Position numbers and translations under genes: made by a program. Below are positions 16,568-24,570 of a DNA stretch of 39,309 nucleotides, piece by piece. The notes under the pieces were generated by a model. The model was not told the DNA's origin. It saw only the letters and a list, made by a program, of their open reading frames with translations, and did no database searches. This DNA comes from Actinomycetes bacterium (GTDB lineage Bacteria; Actinomycetota; Actinomycetes; Streptosporangiales; Streptosporangiaceae): assembly GCA_021792405.1 (NCBI GenBank), contig JAJYUU010000029.1:1-39309 (forward strand). Reading direction: 5' to 3'. Position 1 is the first letter of the stretch. Each line of letters begins with the position of its first letter.

Positions 16568-17122
16568 TCAGGTCAGGACCATCCACTGACTGCCGTCGAT
16601 CAGCTCGCGGGCCGCGTCCAAGTGACCCGCGTGACAGGCGGTCTCGGCGATCACGTGCAGCAGGACCTGCCGCAGGCTGTCCAGGTGAAAGCCAGGCGGG
16701 AAGAAGTCCGGCCACCAGGCAGGCGGGGCCTCCATCGCCGTCGCGTTGACGATCTTGTCGGCCAGCTCTGCCTCACGCCGGTACAGGTCCAGCACGGCTG
16801 CGGCCGAAACCTCGGCTCGCACTTGCCAGCCGTCATCGCCGAACTCGTCCGGCTCGACCTGCTCGCCAGTCATGACCTGGCGGAACCAGAACCGCTCCAC
16901 GTCGAGGGCGAGGTGCTGGACCAGCCCTGCGCAGGTCCAGCCAGATGGCAGCACAGGCTGCCGAAGCGCCAGTTCAGGCAGGCCATCCAAGGCGCCAAGC
17001 AAATGCTCCCGCTGCTTGCTCAGGCAGAGCAGCAGTGCCGCACGTTCGCTACTTTCGGCGCTCGCACGCAGATTCCCGTGGTCGGGCGCAGCCGCGGGCT
17101 CAGTGACGTTACTGGTGGTCAT
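16568..17122 (-). CDS. DinB/DUF664 family protein
   Basis: A 184-residue four-helix-bundle protein of the DinB/YfiT superfamily. The family's metal-binding histidines are visible: one in GLVQHLALDVERFW, and two in LLHVIAETACHAGHLDAAREL near the C-terminus. Members are metal-dependent hydrolases or thiol S-transferases (in actinomycetes often using mycothiol) and most are uncharacterised. ATG 17122 is chosen because GGAAAGGA ends 7 nt upstream; in-frame ATGs at 17128 and 17143 are closer to or before that site. It diverges from the VOC protein gene (156 bp). Confidence 0.85.
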   Translation of the reverse strand: MTTSNVTEPAAAPDHGNLRASAESSERAALLLCLSKQREHLLGALDGLPELALRQPVLPSGWTCAGLVQHLALDVERFWFRQVMTGEQVEPDEFGDDGWQVRAEVSAAAVLDLYRREAELADKIVNATAMEAPPAWWPDFFPPGFHLDSLRQVLLHVIAETACHAGHLDAARELIDGSQWMVLT

Positions 17123-17278
17123 GGCCATGTCCTTTCCCGGCAAATGGCCCGGTCGAAGTGGCCGGGTTCACCTCCACGACGACCCTGACCCGGCCCGATG
17201 GACAACTGCGGGTGGCAGCCAGGCGCGGGGTGCGGCGACGCCGCCGGCACGAACCTCGGCACCGGATAGTCTGCCGAT

Positions 17279-17638
17279 ATGGCTATCGCGCGCTTCCCCG
17301 GCTTTGTCATCGATTGTCCTGACCCAGCGACCCTCGCCGAGTTCTACGGCGGCCTGCTTGACTGGGCCGTGAAAGCCGACGATGAATGGGCCGAAATCCG
17401 CCCAGAAGACCGCAGTGACTGTATTTCGTTCCAGCGAGTAGACGGCTACGCGCCGCCGCAGTGGCCCGCTCAGACGGTGCCGCAGCAGATGCACCTCGAC
17501 CTGATCGTCAGCGACCTCGACGAGGGTGAGGCGGCGGTCACTGAGCGGGGCGCCACCAAGGCGGATTACCAGCCGGGCACCACCTTCAGGGTCTTCCTCG
17601 ATCCGGCCGGCCACCCGTTCTGCCTGTGCGTCGGCTGA
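17279..17638 (+). CDS. VOC family (glyoxalase-like) protein
   Basis: A 119-residue protein with two beta-alpha-beta-beta-beta modules of the vicinal-oxygen-chelate fold: residues 1-55 (FPGFVIDCPDPATLAEFY then GGLLDWAV) and 70-119 (MHLDLIVSDLDEGEAAVTE ... FRVFLDPAGHPFCLC). It matches the Glyoxalase_6 type found in many copies in actinomycetes. Potential metal residues include H72 and E near GHPF; substrate and activity cannot be told. ATG 17279 begins at the family N-terminus. It is convergent with the LytM-like gene. Confidence 0.88.
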   Translation: MAIARFPGFVIDCPDPATLAEFYGGLLDWAVKADDEWAEIRPEDRSDCISFQRVDGYAPPQWPAQTVPQQMHLDLIVSDLDEGEAAVTERGATKADYQPGTTFRVFLDPAGHPFCLCVG

Positions 17639-17680
17639 CACCGGGAGAGCCGGGCAAGGCGGCGGCCAGCTCGCAGCCGG

Positions 17681-18688
17681 CTATCCATTCGCCGTGAGGG
17701 ACGTGTAGCTGGCCGGGTAGTTCGGCGGCAGGATGCCGTACGGTGCGGCGTTTGCGTTGAACGGGCTGGCGGGGACACCGAGCGCTTCCATCATGTGCTC
17801 GAAGTTGATCCCGACCGCGGTCGGGAAGGGCCCGTTGCCGCTGATGCCGCCCGCGGCCGGCAGCTGGGACTCCGCTGAGCTGCTGTCTGGCATCGCCCAG
17901 CCCGTCTCGATGCCCGCTCCGCCGTTGTACATATTCGCGATGACGGTGTGCGGCGTCACCTGCTGCCCGACCTGCACGGTTGGGGTCACGTCCTCAGCAA
18001 GGTAGACGACCAGGCCCTTGGCCGGGCCGTCAGTCAACTGGTAGGTGATCCAGCCACCGCCGGGCCAGCCCGGCGAATTGCCGATAGCGTTCGTGATGAC
18101 AGCGTCGCCGATCGCGTAGACGGGCCCGGTACCGCCGAAGTCCGCGCCCATGTCGATGCGTTGTGCCTGCAGACCGGAGACCTTGCGAAGCGGATTCAGA
18201 TAGACCGCGGTGAGGGCATTCTGGGCCGCCGCACGGTGGCGGGCTGTCGCGGCGGGGGCCTTGGCTGAGTTCTTCGCGGCGCCCCTGGTGGCGCTCTTGG
18301 TGGCGCCAGGCTTGGCAGCTACTGAATTACCGGCGCGCTTCTTGGCGGACGCCGTGCCGAGCGCGGTGCTTCCGGCCGCGTCGGCGAGCGGGCTCTTGCT
18401 CATCGCGTTGCCAACGCTGCCGATGACGCTGCGGCTCAGCGAGTCGGTGACTTGCCCGGCAGCGGCCTGGCCAGAGGCGCCGGCCGATCCGTCGCGCAGC
18501 GCTGGCACGCCTACAACCACCGCCGCTACCACTGCGGCGGCCGCTGTCGCTGCTCCCACGATGAGCGTGGTGCGCCTGGCCCTGCGTCCGAGGGCGATTG
18601 CTGTCAGTTGCTTACGATGCCGCGCCTGCGCGGGCTGCGGATCGTCATAATCGGGCAGCTTCCGGTGCCGGGAAACGGTTTGGGACAC
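17681..18688 (-). CDS. membrane-anchored LytM/M23-like protein lacking canonical metal ligands
   Basis: A 335-residue protein. A basic cytoplasmic N-terminus (1-40) is followed by one membrane helix (about 41-64, TTLIVGAATAAAAVVAAVVV) and a Ser/Ala/Lys-rich linker (65-160) typical of cell-wall spanning. A beta-rich domain (162-270) follows: NPLRKVSGLQAQRIDMGADF, VYAIGDAVI, GGWITYQLTDGPAKGLVVYL, VQVGQQVTPHTVIA. This is the LytM/M23 layout. The zinc motif H-x-G-x-D reads D179-M-G-A-D183, and the H-x-H motif is replaced by VYLAED. So it is likely an inactive, binding or activating homologue of peptidoglycan endopeptidases, with an unknown tail of ~65 residues. The GTG start has GAAGG upstream. 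It diverges from pspA. Confidence 0.75.
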   Translation of the reverse strand: MSQTVSRHRKLPDYDDPQPAQARHRKQLTAIALGRRARRTTLIVGAATAAAAVVAAVVVGVPALRDGSAGASGQAAAGQVTDSLSRSVIGSVGNAMSKSPLADAAGSTALGTASAKKRAGNSVAAKPGATKSATRGAAKNSAKAPAATARHRAAAQNALTAVYLNPLRKVSGLQAQRIDMGADFGGTGPVYAIGDAVITNAIGNSPGWPGGGWITYQLTDGPAKGLVVYLAEDVTPTVQVGQQVTPHTVIANMYNGGAGIETGWAMPDSSSAESQLPAAGGISGNGPFPTAVGINFEHMMEALGVPASPFNANAAPYGILPPNYPASYTSLTANG

Positions 18689-19150
18689 GATGGGCCTTCA
18701 CTAGGAGCGCAGTCCGGCGCTCAGCGATCACCTCCCGGCCGGCCACCGTTGGCCAGCGGCATGCGGATGCAGTGCAGGTTCAGGGCGGCCGGTGACGGCC
18801 TGCTGCTGTCGCGCACGCTGGGTGCTCTCGGCTCACCACCATGCACCGAATCTGCGCGGGATGTGGCCGAAACGTAAGACAAAATAGTAAAGAGATCGCG
18901 ATGAAGGTGAAAACAGACAGCACGCAGTGGCGTATATAACAGGCAAACAGCGTAGAACTCGGACTGCCGGGCCGGGTCACGCACGGAGGAAGCGGCCGCC
19001 TTGCTGCAGCCGTGATGCATCTCTCACCAGCCGGCACCGGCAATGGCGTGGCGGCCCAGCACGGCTGAGCCGGGAGAGCCCGTTTCCTTAGCTAGTACGC
19101 TCGGCAGCGTAAGCCGAGTTGTAGCTTCATCGTCGCAGGGAGCAACTGGC
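18689..19150. other. 462-bp divergent region (LytM-like / pspA) with AT-rich island
   Basis: No gene is supported here. An AT-rich island (about 18870-18960) interrupts GC-rich DNA. On the minus strand it contains TTTTCA-N18-TACTAT, a possible promoter for the LytM-like gene with a leader of roughly 190 nt. I looked for a c-di-AMP (ydaO) riboswitch, often found before actinomycete cell-wall hydrolase genes, and could not match its conserved blocks. The pspA RBS (AGGGAG, 19138-19143) is at the right end. Confidence 0.5.
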
Positions 19151-19882
19151 ATGAGTCTTTTTCAACGGGCCCACGACATCGTGGCCGCGAAGGCCAACAA
19201 GGCGCTAGACACGGCCGAGAACCCGAACGAGATGCTCGATTATTCCTACGAGCAGATGCTGGACCACATCACCCAGGTCCGGCGTGCGCTGGTCGACATC
19301 ACGGCCTCCAAGAAGCAGCTTGAGCTGCAGGAGCAGCAGCTGCAGCACTCGATGGACCATCTGGACGACCAGGCTAAGGCCGCGCTGTCGCAGGGCCGCG
19401 AGGACCTTGCGCGCGAAGCGCTGGCCCGTAAGGCCACGGCGCAGCAGCAGGTCGACGAGATGGAGCCGCAGCGCCAGCAGCTGACCGAGGAAGAACAGAA
19501 GATGGAGCAGACCCTCAGCACGCTCCAGCAGCGGGTCAACGACTTCCGCTCCAAGAAGGAGGTCATGAAGGCCCAGTACACCGCCGCGTCCGCGATGACC
19601 TCGGTGAACGAGGAGGCGGCCGGCATCTCCAAGAGCTTCAGCGACTCCGGCGCGGCGCTCCAGCGGGCCCAGGACAAGATCGCGAACATGCAAGCCAGGG
19701 CTGCCGCTACCGACGAGCTACTGCAATCCGGCGTGCTCGAGGACGTCGGCGGCGACACCGATGACATCCAGCGCGAGCTTGACCAGGCAAGCGCCAATGC
19801 CAACGTGGACGCCCAGCTAGCGGCGCTCAAGGCGCAGATCGCGAGCGCGCCTGCCGCGGCGGAGCTGCCGGCCGGCAGCTAG
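19151..19882 (+). CDS. pspA: PspA/IM30 family membrane-stress protein
   Basis: A 243-residue, almost wholly helical peripheral membrane protein of the PspA/Vipp1/ESCRT-III family that forms oligomers on damaged inner membrane. The N-terminal amphipathic helix (MSLFQRAHDIVAAKANKALD) binds membrane. Residues about 25-190 are heptad-rich coiled coil (KQLELQEQQLQHSMDHLDD; QQQVDEMEPQRQQLTEEEQK). The tail DELLQSGVLED ... DDIQRELDQ is typical of actinobacterial PspA. ATG 19151 is preceded by AGGGAG with 7-9 nt spacing; an earlier in-frame GTG at 19043 adds non-family residues. No pspB/pspC or clgR partner is near. The hairpin at 19938-19953 may end transcription. Confidence 0.92.
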   Translation: MSLFQRAHDIVAAKANKALDTAENPNEMLDYSYEQMLDHITQVRRALVDITASKKQLELQEQQLQHSMDHLDDQAKAALSQGREDLAREALARKATAQQQVDEMEPQRQQLTEEEQKMEQTLSTLQQRVNDFRSKKEVMKAQYTAASAMTSVNEEAAGISKSFSDSGAALQRAQDKIANMQARAAATDELLQSGVLEDVGGDTDDIQRELDQASANANVDAQLAALKAQIASAPAAAELPAGS

Positions 19883-19937
19883 ACCGGGTTGCCCCAGCGG
19901 CCCAGCCCACGTAGCGCCGACAGGTAACGGCGGGAAC

Positions 19938-19953
19938 CGGCGGCATTCCGCCG
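19938..19953 (+). terminator. possible pspA terminator
   Basis: CGGCGG-CATT-CCGCCG forms a 6-bp stem with a 4-nt loop, 56 nt after the pspA stop. No T-tract follows. Confidence 0.4.
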
Positions 19954-20098
19954 ATCCGCCCTGGCGCAAACCGCAACGGATGGCCGCCTGCCGTCGCTCT
20001 TATGACCGCACTGGTGCTACCGCTGTGGTTAGCCTTGCGGCGGCCGCAATCGAGATAGCATCGCTGCCATGGGTTTTCTTTGACTGTGACCTGAGCTA

Positions 20099-20114
20099 GC
20101 GGCGCGCGCGCCGC
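20099..20114. repeat. 16-bp perfect palindrome
   Basis: GCGGCGCGCGCGCCGC is perfectly self-complementary over 16 bp and lies 46 bp before the MFS start. It could be an operator, or an alternating CG tract prone to cruciform or Z-DNA. High GC content raises the chance of such a palindrome, so functional support is weak. Confidence 0.5.
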
Positions 20115-20160
20115 CTCCTTCGCCTGTCCGAGCATCAGCAGACGACGAGGGAGGACAGAC

Positions 20161-21540
20161 ATGCAGTTCGCGTTCCTGAAGCGCCGCCCTAACGCGGTCG
20201 TCAGCATGCCCGCAGGCGGGACGACGCCCACGCGAAGACCGCTCCGGGCCCGGCTCGCCCGCTCGCGGTCCGCCACCAGCGCGTTGCTTGCGGCGCTGGC
20301 GGTCGAATTCGCCGATGAACTATTCGGCGGCACCAAGAGCGCGGCGCTGCCACTGATCAAACATGACCTTTCGCTCAGCTACCTGCAGATCGGCCTTCTT
20401 TCGGCGGTGCCGATGGTTGCCGGAAGCATTCTGGAACTGCCGGTCGGGGTATTCAGCGGGACCGGCAGCCGGCGTCGGCGCTTCATCCTGGTCGGCGGCT
20501 TGGTTTTCATCGGGTCGGTGCTCGCTGCCGGGTTCGCCCCGTCGTTCGCGGTGCTACTGGTCGCCCTGACGATCTTCTTCCCGGCGTCGGGCGCCTTCGT
20601 CAGCCTGAGCCAGTCGGCGCTGATGGATTCGGCCGCTGGCCGCCAAGCCGGGCAGATGGCTCGCTGGACCGTGGCGGGCTCGGCAGGCGCTGTGGCCGGC
20701 CCAGTGCTCGTCGTCGGTGTGCTCGCTAGGGGTGGTAGCTGGCGGCTGGCAATGATCGCGTGCGCTGCTTGCTCGGCACTGGCCTGGATTGCGGTGGCGG
20801 GAACGGGCCAGCGCGACGTTGTGCGCGAGCCAGTGTCGGTGGCCGGTAACCGAGACACGGCGGCTGGCCGCGACAGTTACCCGGTCCGCGACGGCGGTCC
20901 GGCCGGCGATCGTGCTCCTGCCGAGAGCCACGCCGCCTGGCCCGGCTGGCGGATGGCCGTCGGCATTGTCCGCGAGTCGGGTGCGCTGCGCTGGCTCTTG
21001 CTGCTCGAAGTTTCGGATCTGCTGCTGGATGTATTCACCGGGTTCCTGGCGCTGTATCTGGTTGCGACGGCACACGCTGCCCCGCCGGTGGCGGCGCTTG
21101 GCGTCGGCATCCGGCTATGCGCTGGCCTGACCGGCGACGCCATCCTGATCCGGCTGCTGGCGCGGGTCGACGGCCGCCGGGTACTGCGGGTCAGTGTGTG
21201 GCTGACCCTTGGCCTGCTCCCCGCATTCCTGCTGGTCGGCGGGCTCGGGGCCAAGCTGCTGCTGCTCACGGCGCTGACCCTCGCGACGTCGCCGTGGTAT
21301 CCCGTGCTCAAGGCCGAACTGTTCGGCAGCCTGCCCGGCCGCAGCGGCCTGGCGGTGTCGCTGTCCAGCGCGGCCGGGCTAGCTGGCGGGCTTGGCCCGC
21401 TGGCTGTCGGCGCGGCGGCACAGCGACTCGGGCTGAGCTGGGCGATGGCCGCGTTGTGCGGGGCGCCGTTCATCATGCTTGCGCTGCTTGCAAGGGTGGG
21501 CGGCGGAGGCGGCTCGGCTAGACTCGGCTGCCGTGACTAG
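20161..21540 (+). CDS. MFS transporter
   Basis: A 459-residue transporter. After a basic N-terminus (1-38) come about 12 hydrophobic segments in two halves, split by a polar loop (about 222-262, rich in Arg/Asp/Gly). The first helices read [20 protein letters not shown], with a motif-A-like position replaced by SGTGSRRRR. This differs from the classic DRxGRR and resembles fosmidomycin-resistance-like MFS members. ATG 20161 has GGGAGGAC 6 nt upstream. The stop overlaps the GTG of gltX by 8 bp, so gltX is probably translationally coupled to this transporter. Substrate unknown. Confidence 0.88.
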   Translation: MQFAFLKRRPNAVVSMPAGGTTPTRRPLRARLARSRSATSALLAALAVEFADELFGGTKSAALPLIKHDLSLSYLQIGLLSAVPMVAGSILELPVGVFSGTGSRRRRFILVGGLVFIGSVLAAGFAPSFAVLLVALTIFFPASGAFVSLSQSALMDSAAGRQAGQMARWTVAGSAGAVAGPVLVVGVLARGGSWRLAMIACAACSALAWIAVAGTGQRDVVREPVSVAGNRDTAAGRDSYPVRDGGPAGDRAPAESHAAWPGWRMAVGIVRESGALRWLLLLEVSDLLLDVFTGFLALYLVATAHAAPPVAALGVGIRLCAGLTGDAILIRLLARVDGRRVLRVSVWLTLGLLPAFLLVGGLGAKLLLLTALTLATSPWYPVLKAELFGSLPGRSGLAVSLSSAAGLAGGLGPLAVGAAAQRLGLSWAMAALCGAPFIMLALLARVGGGGGSARLGCRD

Positions 21541-22951
21541 CTCGGGTTCTGCGATCAGGGTGCGCTTCGCGCCGTCGCCCACCGGCATGTTCCATGTGGG
21601 AAGCGCCCGGTCTGTCCTATTCAACTGGGCTTTTGCCCTGCACAACGGCGGGACCCTGGTACTCCGGATCGAGGACACTGACGCGGCTAGGAACCGGCCG
21701 GAGTGGACCGACGGCATCATCAGCGCGATGGCCTGGCTCGGCATCGACGAGAGTCAGTACGAGGGTCCGGTCTTCCAGTCCGCCAACCTCGCCAAGCACA
21801 CCGAAGCGGCGCAGCGGCTCTTTGCCCAGGGCCGCGCGTACTACTGCGACTGCACCCGCGCGGACGTGATCGCCAGGACCGGCGACCAGCATCGCGGTTA
21901 TGACGGCTTCTGCCGGGACCGGGGCCTCGGCCAGGGCGATGGCCGGGCGCTGCGGTTCCGCGCGCCGGATGAGGGCGCGACGGTAATCGACGACCTGGTC
22001 CGCGGCAAGACCCTGTTCGAGAACTCGACGATCGAGGACTTCGTGCTGGCCAGAGGCGATGGCTCGGTCTTGTTCCTGCTGGCCAACGTCGTCGACGACA
22101 TGGACCAGGGGATCACCCACGTGCTGCGCAGCGAGGAGCATCTGTCGAACACGCCGAAGCAGCAACTGCTGTGGGAGGCGCTCGGCCATCAGCCTCCGGC
22201 CTGGGGGCACTTGTCGATCATCGTGAACGAGAAGCGGCAAAAATTGTCCAAGCGGCGGGACAAGGTCTCGCTGGAAGGCTTCAGGGACGAGGGGTACCTC
22301 GCCGAGGCCATGCGCAACTACCTGATGCTTCTCGGCTGGGCGCCCAGAGGCGACCGGGAAATCGTGCCCTGGGCCGAGATGGTGGCCGAGTTCCGGCTTG
22401 AGGACGTGAATCCTTCTCCGGCTTTCTTCGACGTCAAGAAGCTGCGCGCGTTCAATGGTGAGTACATCCGGGCGCTGCCGGCTGAGGAGTTCATTGCCGC
22501 GTGCCAGCCGTGGCTGCGCCCGTCAGCCGCGCCGTGGCCGGCCGAACGGTTCGACCCGGAGGTATTCGCCGAACTTGCTCCGTTGGCGCAGACCAGGGTG
22601 TCTCTGCTCGCCGAAGTCGTGGCGATGGTGGATTTCGCCTTCCTGCGCGACCCGGTCTACGACGAGGCGGCCTGGGCCAAGGCCATGCGGGAGCCCGCCG
22701 CGGAGTTGCTGGCGGAGATCGCCGCGGCGTACGAGGACGTGCCCTGGCAAGCGGACTCGCTCCGGGAACGACTGGAGGCGGTCGGTGCGACCTACGGGCT
22801 CTCGCTCGGCAAGGCGCAAGCTCCCGTCCGGGTGGCGGTGACCGGCCGCACGGTCGGGCTGCCGCTGTTCGAGTCCATGGCGGTACTCGGCCGGACCGAG
22901 ACGCTGCGGCGGATCGAGTCCGCTCGCGAGCGAGCGACCGGGCTGGCCTAG
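21533..22951 (+). CDS. gltX: glutamyl-tRNA synthetase
   Basis: A 472-residue class I aminoacyl-tRNA synthetase charging tRNA-Glu. The HIGH signature is FHVGSARSV (H21-V-G-S24) after APSPTG, and the KMSKS loop is [10 protein letters not shown] (237-246). C105, C107 and C127 are placed like a zinc site. The anticodon-binding helical domain fills about 310-472. In most actinobacteria GluRS also mischarges tRNA-Gln for GatCAB repair, a known group property that cannot be read here. GTG 21533 is chosen because homology ([11 protein letters not shown]) starts seven residues later. It overlaps the upstream MFS gene by 8 bp and is followed after 6 bp by the ArsB-like permease gene. Confidence 0.95.
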   Translation: MTSSGSAIRVRFAPSPTGMFHVGSARSVLFNWAFALHNGGTLVLRIEDTDAARNRPEWTDGIISAMAWLGIDESQYEGPVFQSANLAKHTEAAQRLFAQGRAYYCDCTRADVIARTGDQHRGYDGFCRDRGLGQGDGRALRFRAPDEGATVIDDLVRGKTLFENSTIEDFVLARGDGSVLFLLANVVDDMDQGITHVLRSEEHLSNTPKQQLLWEALGHQPPAWGHLSIIVNEKRQKLSKRRDKVSLEGFRDEGYLAEAMRNYLMLLGWAPRGDREIVPWAEMVAEFRLEDVNPSPAFFDVKKLRAFNGEYIRALPAEEFIAACQPWLRPSAAPWPAERFDPEVFAELAPLAQTRVSLLAEVVAMVDFAFLRDPVYDEAAWAKAMREPAAELLAEIAAAYEDVPWQADSLRERLEAVGATYGLSLGKAQAPVRVAVTGRTVGLPLFESMAVLGRTETLRRIESARERATGLA

Positions 22952-22957
22952 GCCAGC

Positions 22958-24103
22958 GTGCAAGCCGGCCGTCAGCCGATACGGCCGGACTGGCTGCTGG
23001 CCGCAGCCGGGCTGGCCGGGCTTGCGGCGGCTGTCGCCGTCAGGCCGTCAGATGCGGCAGCGGCAGCCACGCAGGACTGGTCCCCGTTCGTGCTGGTTGC
23101 CGGGCTTCTGCTGATCGGGCTCGTGGCCGACGAAGACGGCATCTTCGCCGCTGCGGGGGCGCGCCTGGCCACTGCCACGCATAACGGCTGGCTGCTGTTC
23201 GCGGGCTCCGTTCTGCTCGTCGGCGTCGTTACGGCAACGCTGAACCTGGACACGTCGGTTGCCTTCCTTACGCCGGTCCTCGTGCACACCGCCCGCAGCC
23301 GCGGCGAAGGCGAGCCGGCCTTCCTCTACGGATGCCTGCTGCTGTCCAATGCTGGCTCGCTGCTGCTGCCGGGGTCCAACCTGACCAACCTGATAGTGCT
23401 GGGTCACCTGAAGCTGACCGGTGCGGAGTTCGCGGCACGGATGTGGCTGCCATGGCTGGGCGCGGTACTCGTGACGGGGGCTGTGGTCGCTGTGGGGGAG
23501 CGACGCTCGCTCCGCCCGGTTGCGGCCGAGCCCGGAGAGCTATCCCGGCCGGTGCTCGGAATCGGCCTGGCAGCGATCGTGGCGGCGACCGTACTCGTCG
23601 TCGTCACCCGGTCCGCTGCGCTGCCGGTCTTCGCCGTCGGGGTACTGGCCGCCGGGGTACGGATGGGTCGCGGCGACCGGGTGACCTTCGGCCGGATCTG
23701 GCGAGTGCTCGGAGTGCCTGTGCTAGCCGGGCTGTTCGGAGCCGCGGTGGCACTAGGCACTCTGGGGCGGGCCTGGTCCGGCCCGGCAGAGCTGCTATCA
23801 CACCTGTCCGGGTGGGCCACGGCAGCGTTCGCCGCGGCGGCCACGGTGGCGGTGAACAATCTGCCGGCCGCTAGCATGCTCGCTGCGAGGACGCCCGGTC
23901 ATCCGCTGGAGCTGCTGATCGGCCTAAATCTCGGGCCGAACCTGTGCGTGACCGGTTCGCTGGCATGGCTGCTGTGGCTCCGGTCAGCGCGGGATGCTGG
24001 TGCCCGCCCGTCGCTGGCTCGAGCCAGTCGGCTTGGCGGGCTCGCCGTCCCGCTGTCGATCGCCGTCGCGGTCGCGGCACTGGCCGTGACCGGTGGTGCC
24101 TGA
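22958..24103 (+). CDS. ArsB/NhaD superfamily permease
   Basis: A 381-residue polytopic protein with about 10 hydrophobic helices. It carries the ion-transporter superfamily re-entrant motifs twice: NLDTSVAFLTPVLVH with SNAGSLLLPGSNLTNLIV in the first half, and NNLPAASMLAA with LNLGPNLCVTGS in the second. That pattern fits ArsB-like arsenite/anion permeases or SLC13-like transporters. No ars genes (arsR, arsC, arsA) are near, so arsenite export should not be assumed. GTG 22958 begins 6 nt after the gltX stop; the operon MFS-gltX-permease is compact. Confidence 0.82.
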   Translation: MQAGRQPIRPDWLLAAAGLAGLAAAVAVRPSDAAAAATQDWSPFVLVAGLLLIGLVADEDGIFAAAGARLATATHNGWLLFAGSVLLVGVVTATLNLDTSVAFLTPVLVHTARSRGEGEPAFLYGCLLLSNAGSLLLPGSNLTNLIVLGHLKLTGAEFAARMWLPWLGAVLVTGAVVAVGERRSLRPVAAEPGELSRPVLGIGLAAIVAATVLVVVTRSAALPVFAVGVLAAGVRMGRGDRVTFGRIWRVLGVPVLAGLFGAAVALGTLGRAWSGPAELLSHLSGWATAAFAAAATVAVNNLPAASMLAARTPGHPLELLIGLNLGPNLCVTGSLAWLLWLRSARDAGARPSLARASRLGGLAVPLSIAVAVAALAVTGGA

Positions 24104-24133
24104 ACACCGGCGCCCTTCGCTGGCGGGCTTCAG

Positions 24134-24365
24134 ATGGCCGGCCGGTTTGCCGCGCAGCTGCACCGGTACGCGTCATGGTCTCGGGTGCGCCGGGCCGACA
24201 ACCCGGACGCCTACCTGCGGCGGATTGTGGTGAACGCGAACCGCAACCGGTTCCGCAAGGTTCGGGTCGGCGAAGTGCTGACTGACGCTGTGCCGGATCT
24301 CATCTCGGCGACGGACGGCACTGATCAGCGGCAGGACCGGGACGCGCTGGTCTGGGCTGTTCGCT
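24134..24365 (+). pseudogene. remnant of an ECF-type sigma factor (SigE-like), truncated at both ends
   Basis: Reading from ATG 24134, 77 residues match the middle of SigE/SigM-like ECF sigma factors: YASWSRVRRADNPDAYLRRI then VVNANRNRFRKVRVGEVLTD, corresponding to the end of region 2 and the linker. Region 2.1-2.3, normally 50-60 residues before this, is absent. Region 4, with its helix-turn-helix, is absent too: family sequence stops at QDRDALVWAV (about 24355), where region 4 should begin. The frame then runs on as unrelated sequence. So this is a decayed fragment and cannot encode a working sigma factor. It follows the permease gene by 30 bp. Confidence 0.75.
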
Positions 24366-24560
24366 GTGGCATCCGGAGTCCGCGCCGTGGTGTTGAGGTA
24401 TTCCGACGGCAGCACGGCGAGGTTCCCGGCAGTCGAGGTGTCTGGCGACTGGCTCGTTGCCTGCGCGATCCCCGCCCGGCTGTCCGTGGTGAGCTCGGAG
24501 GAGTACGGAGCGGCGGGTCAGGTTATCGGTCGCACCGGCGGCAAGACCTGGGGGTGCTAG
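24366..24560 (+). pseudogene. remnant of the C-terminal domain of a secreted/anti-sigma partner protein
   Basis: In another frame, directly after the sigma-factor fragment, 64 residues read as genuine protein (VRAVVLRYSDGSTARFPAVE then VSGDWLVACAIPARLSVV, ending TGGKTWGC and a stop). The repeated beta-strand pattern of V-x-L-x-Y-x-D-G-S-T ... V-A-x-A-I-P-A resembles the extracytoplasmic C-terminal domain of the membrane partner commonly encoded just after SigE-like factors in actinomycetes. Its N-terminus and membrane anchor are missing. The simplest reading is one deletion that removed the 3' end of the sigma gene and the 5' end of the partner gene. Similarity is from pattern only. Confidence 0.5.
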
Positions 24561-24570
24561 CCAGGCGGCG

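Noticed and set aside
18689-18900. c-di-AMP (ydaO) riboswitch upstream of the LytM-like gene
   Set aside because: A long leader before a cell-wall gene suggested it, but the conserved ydaO blocks could not be matched on either strand.
22958-24103. Arsenic resistance operon
   Set aside because: Only the permease fold suggests it; there are no arsR, arsC or arsA genes nearby.
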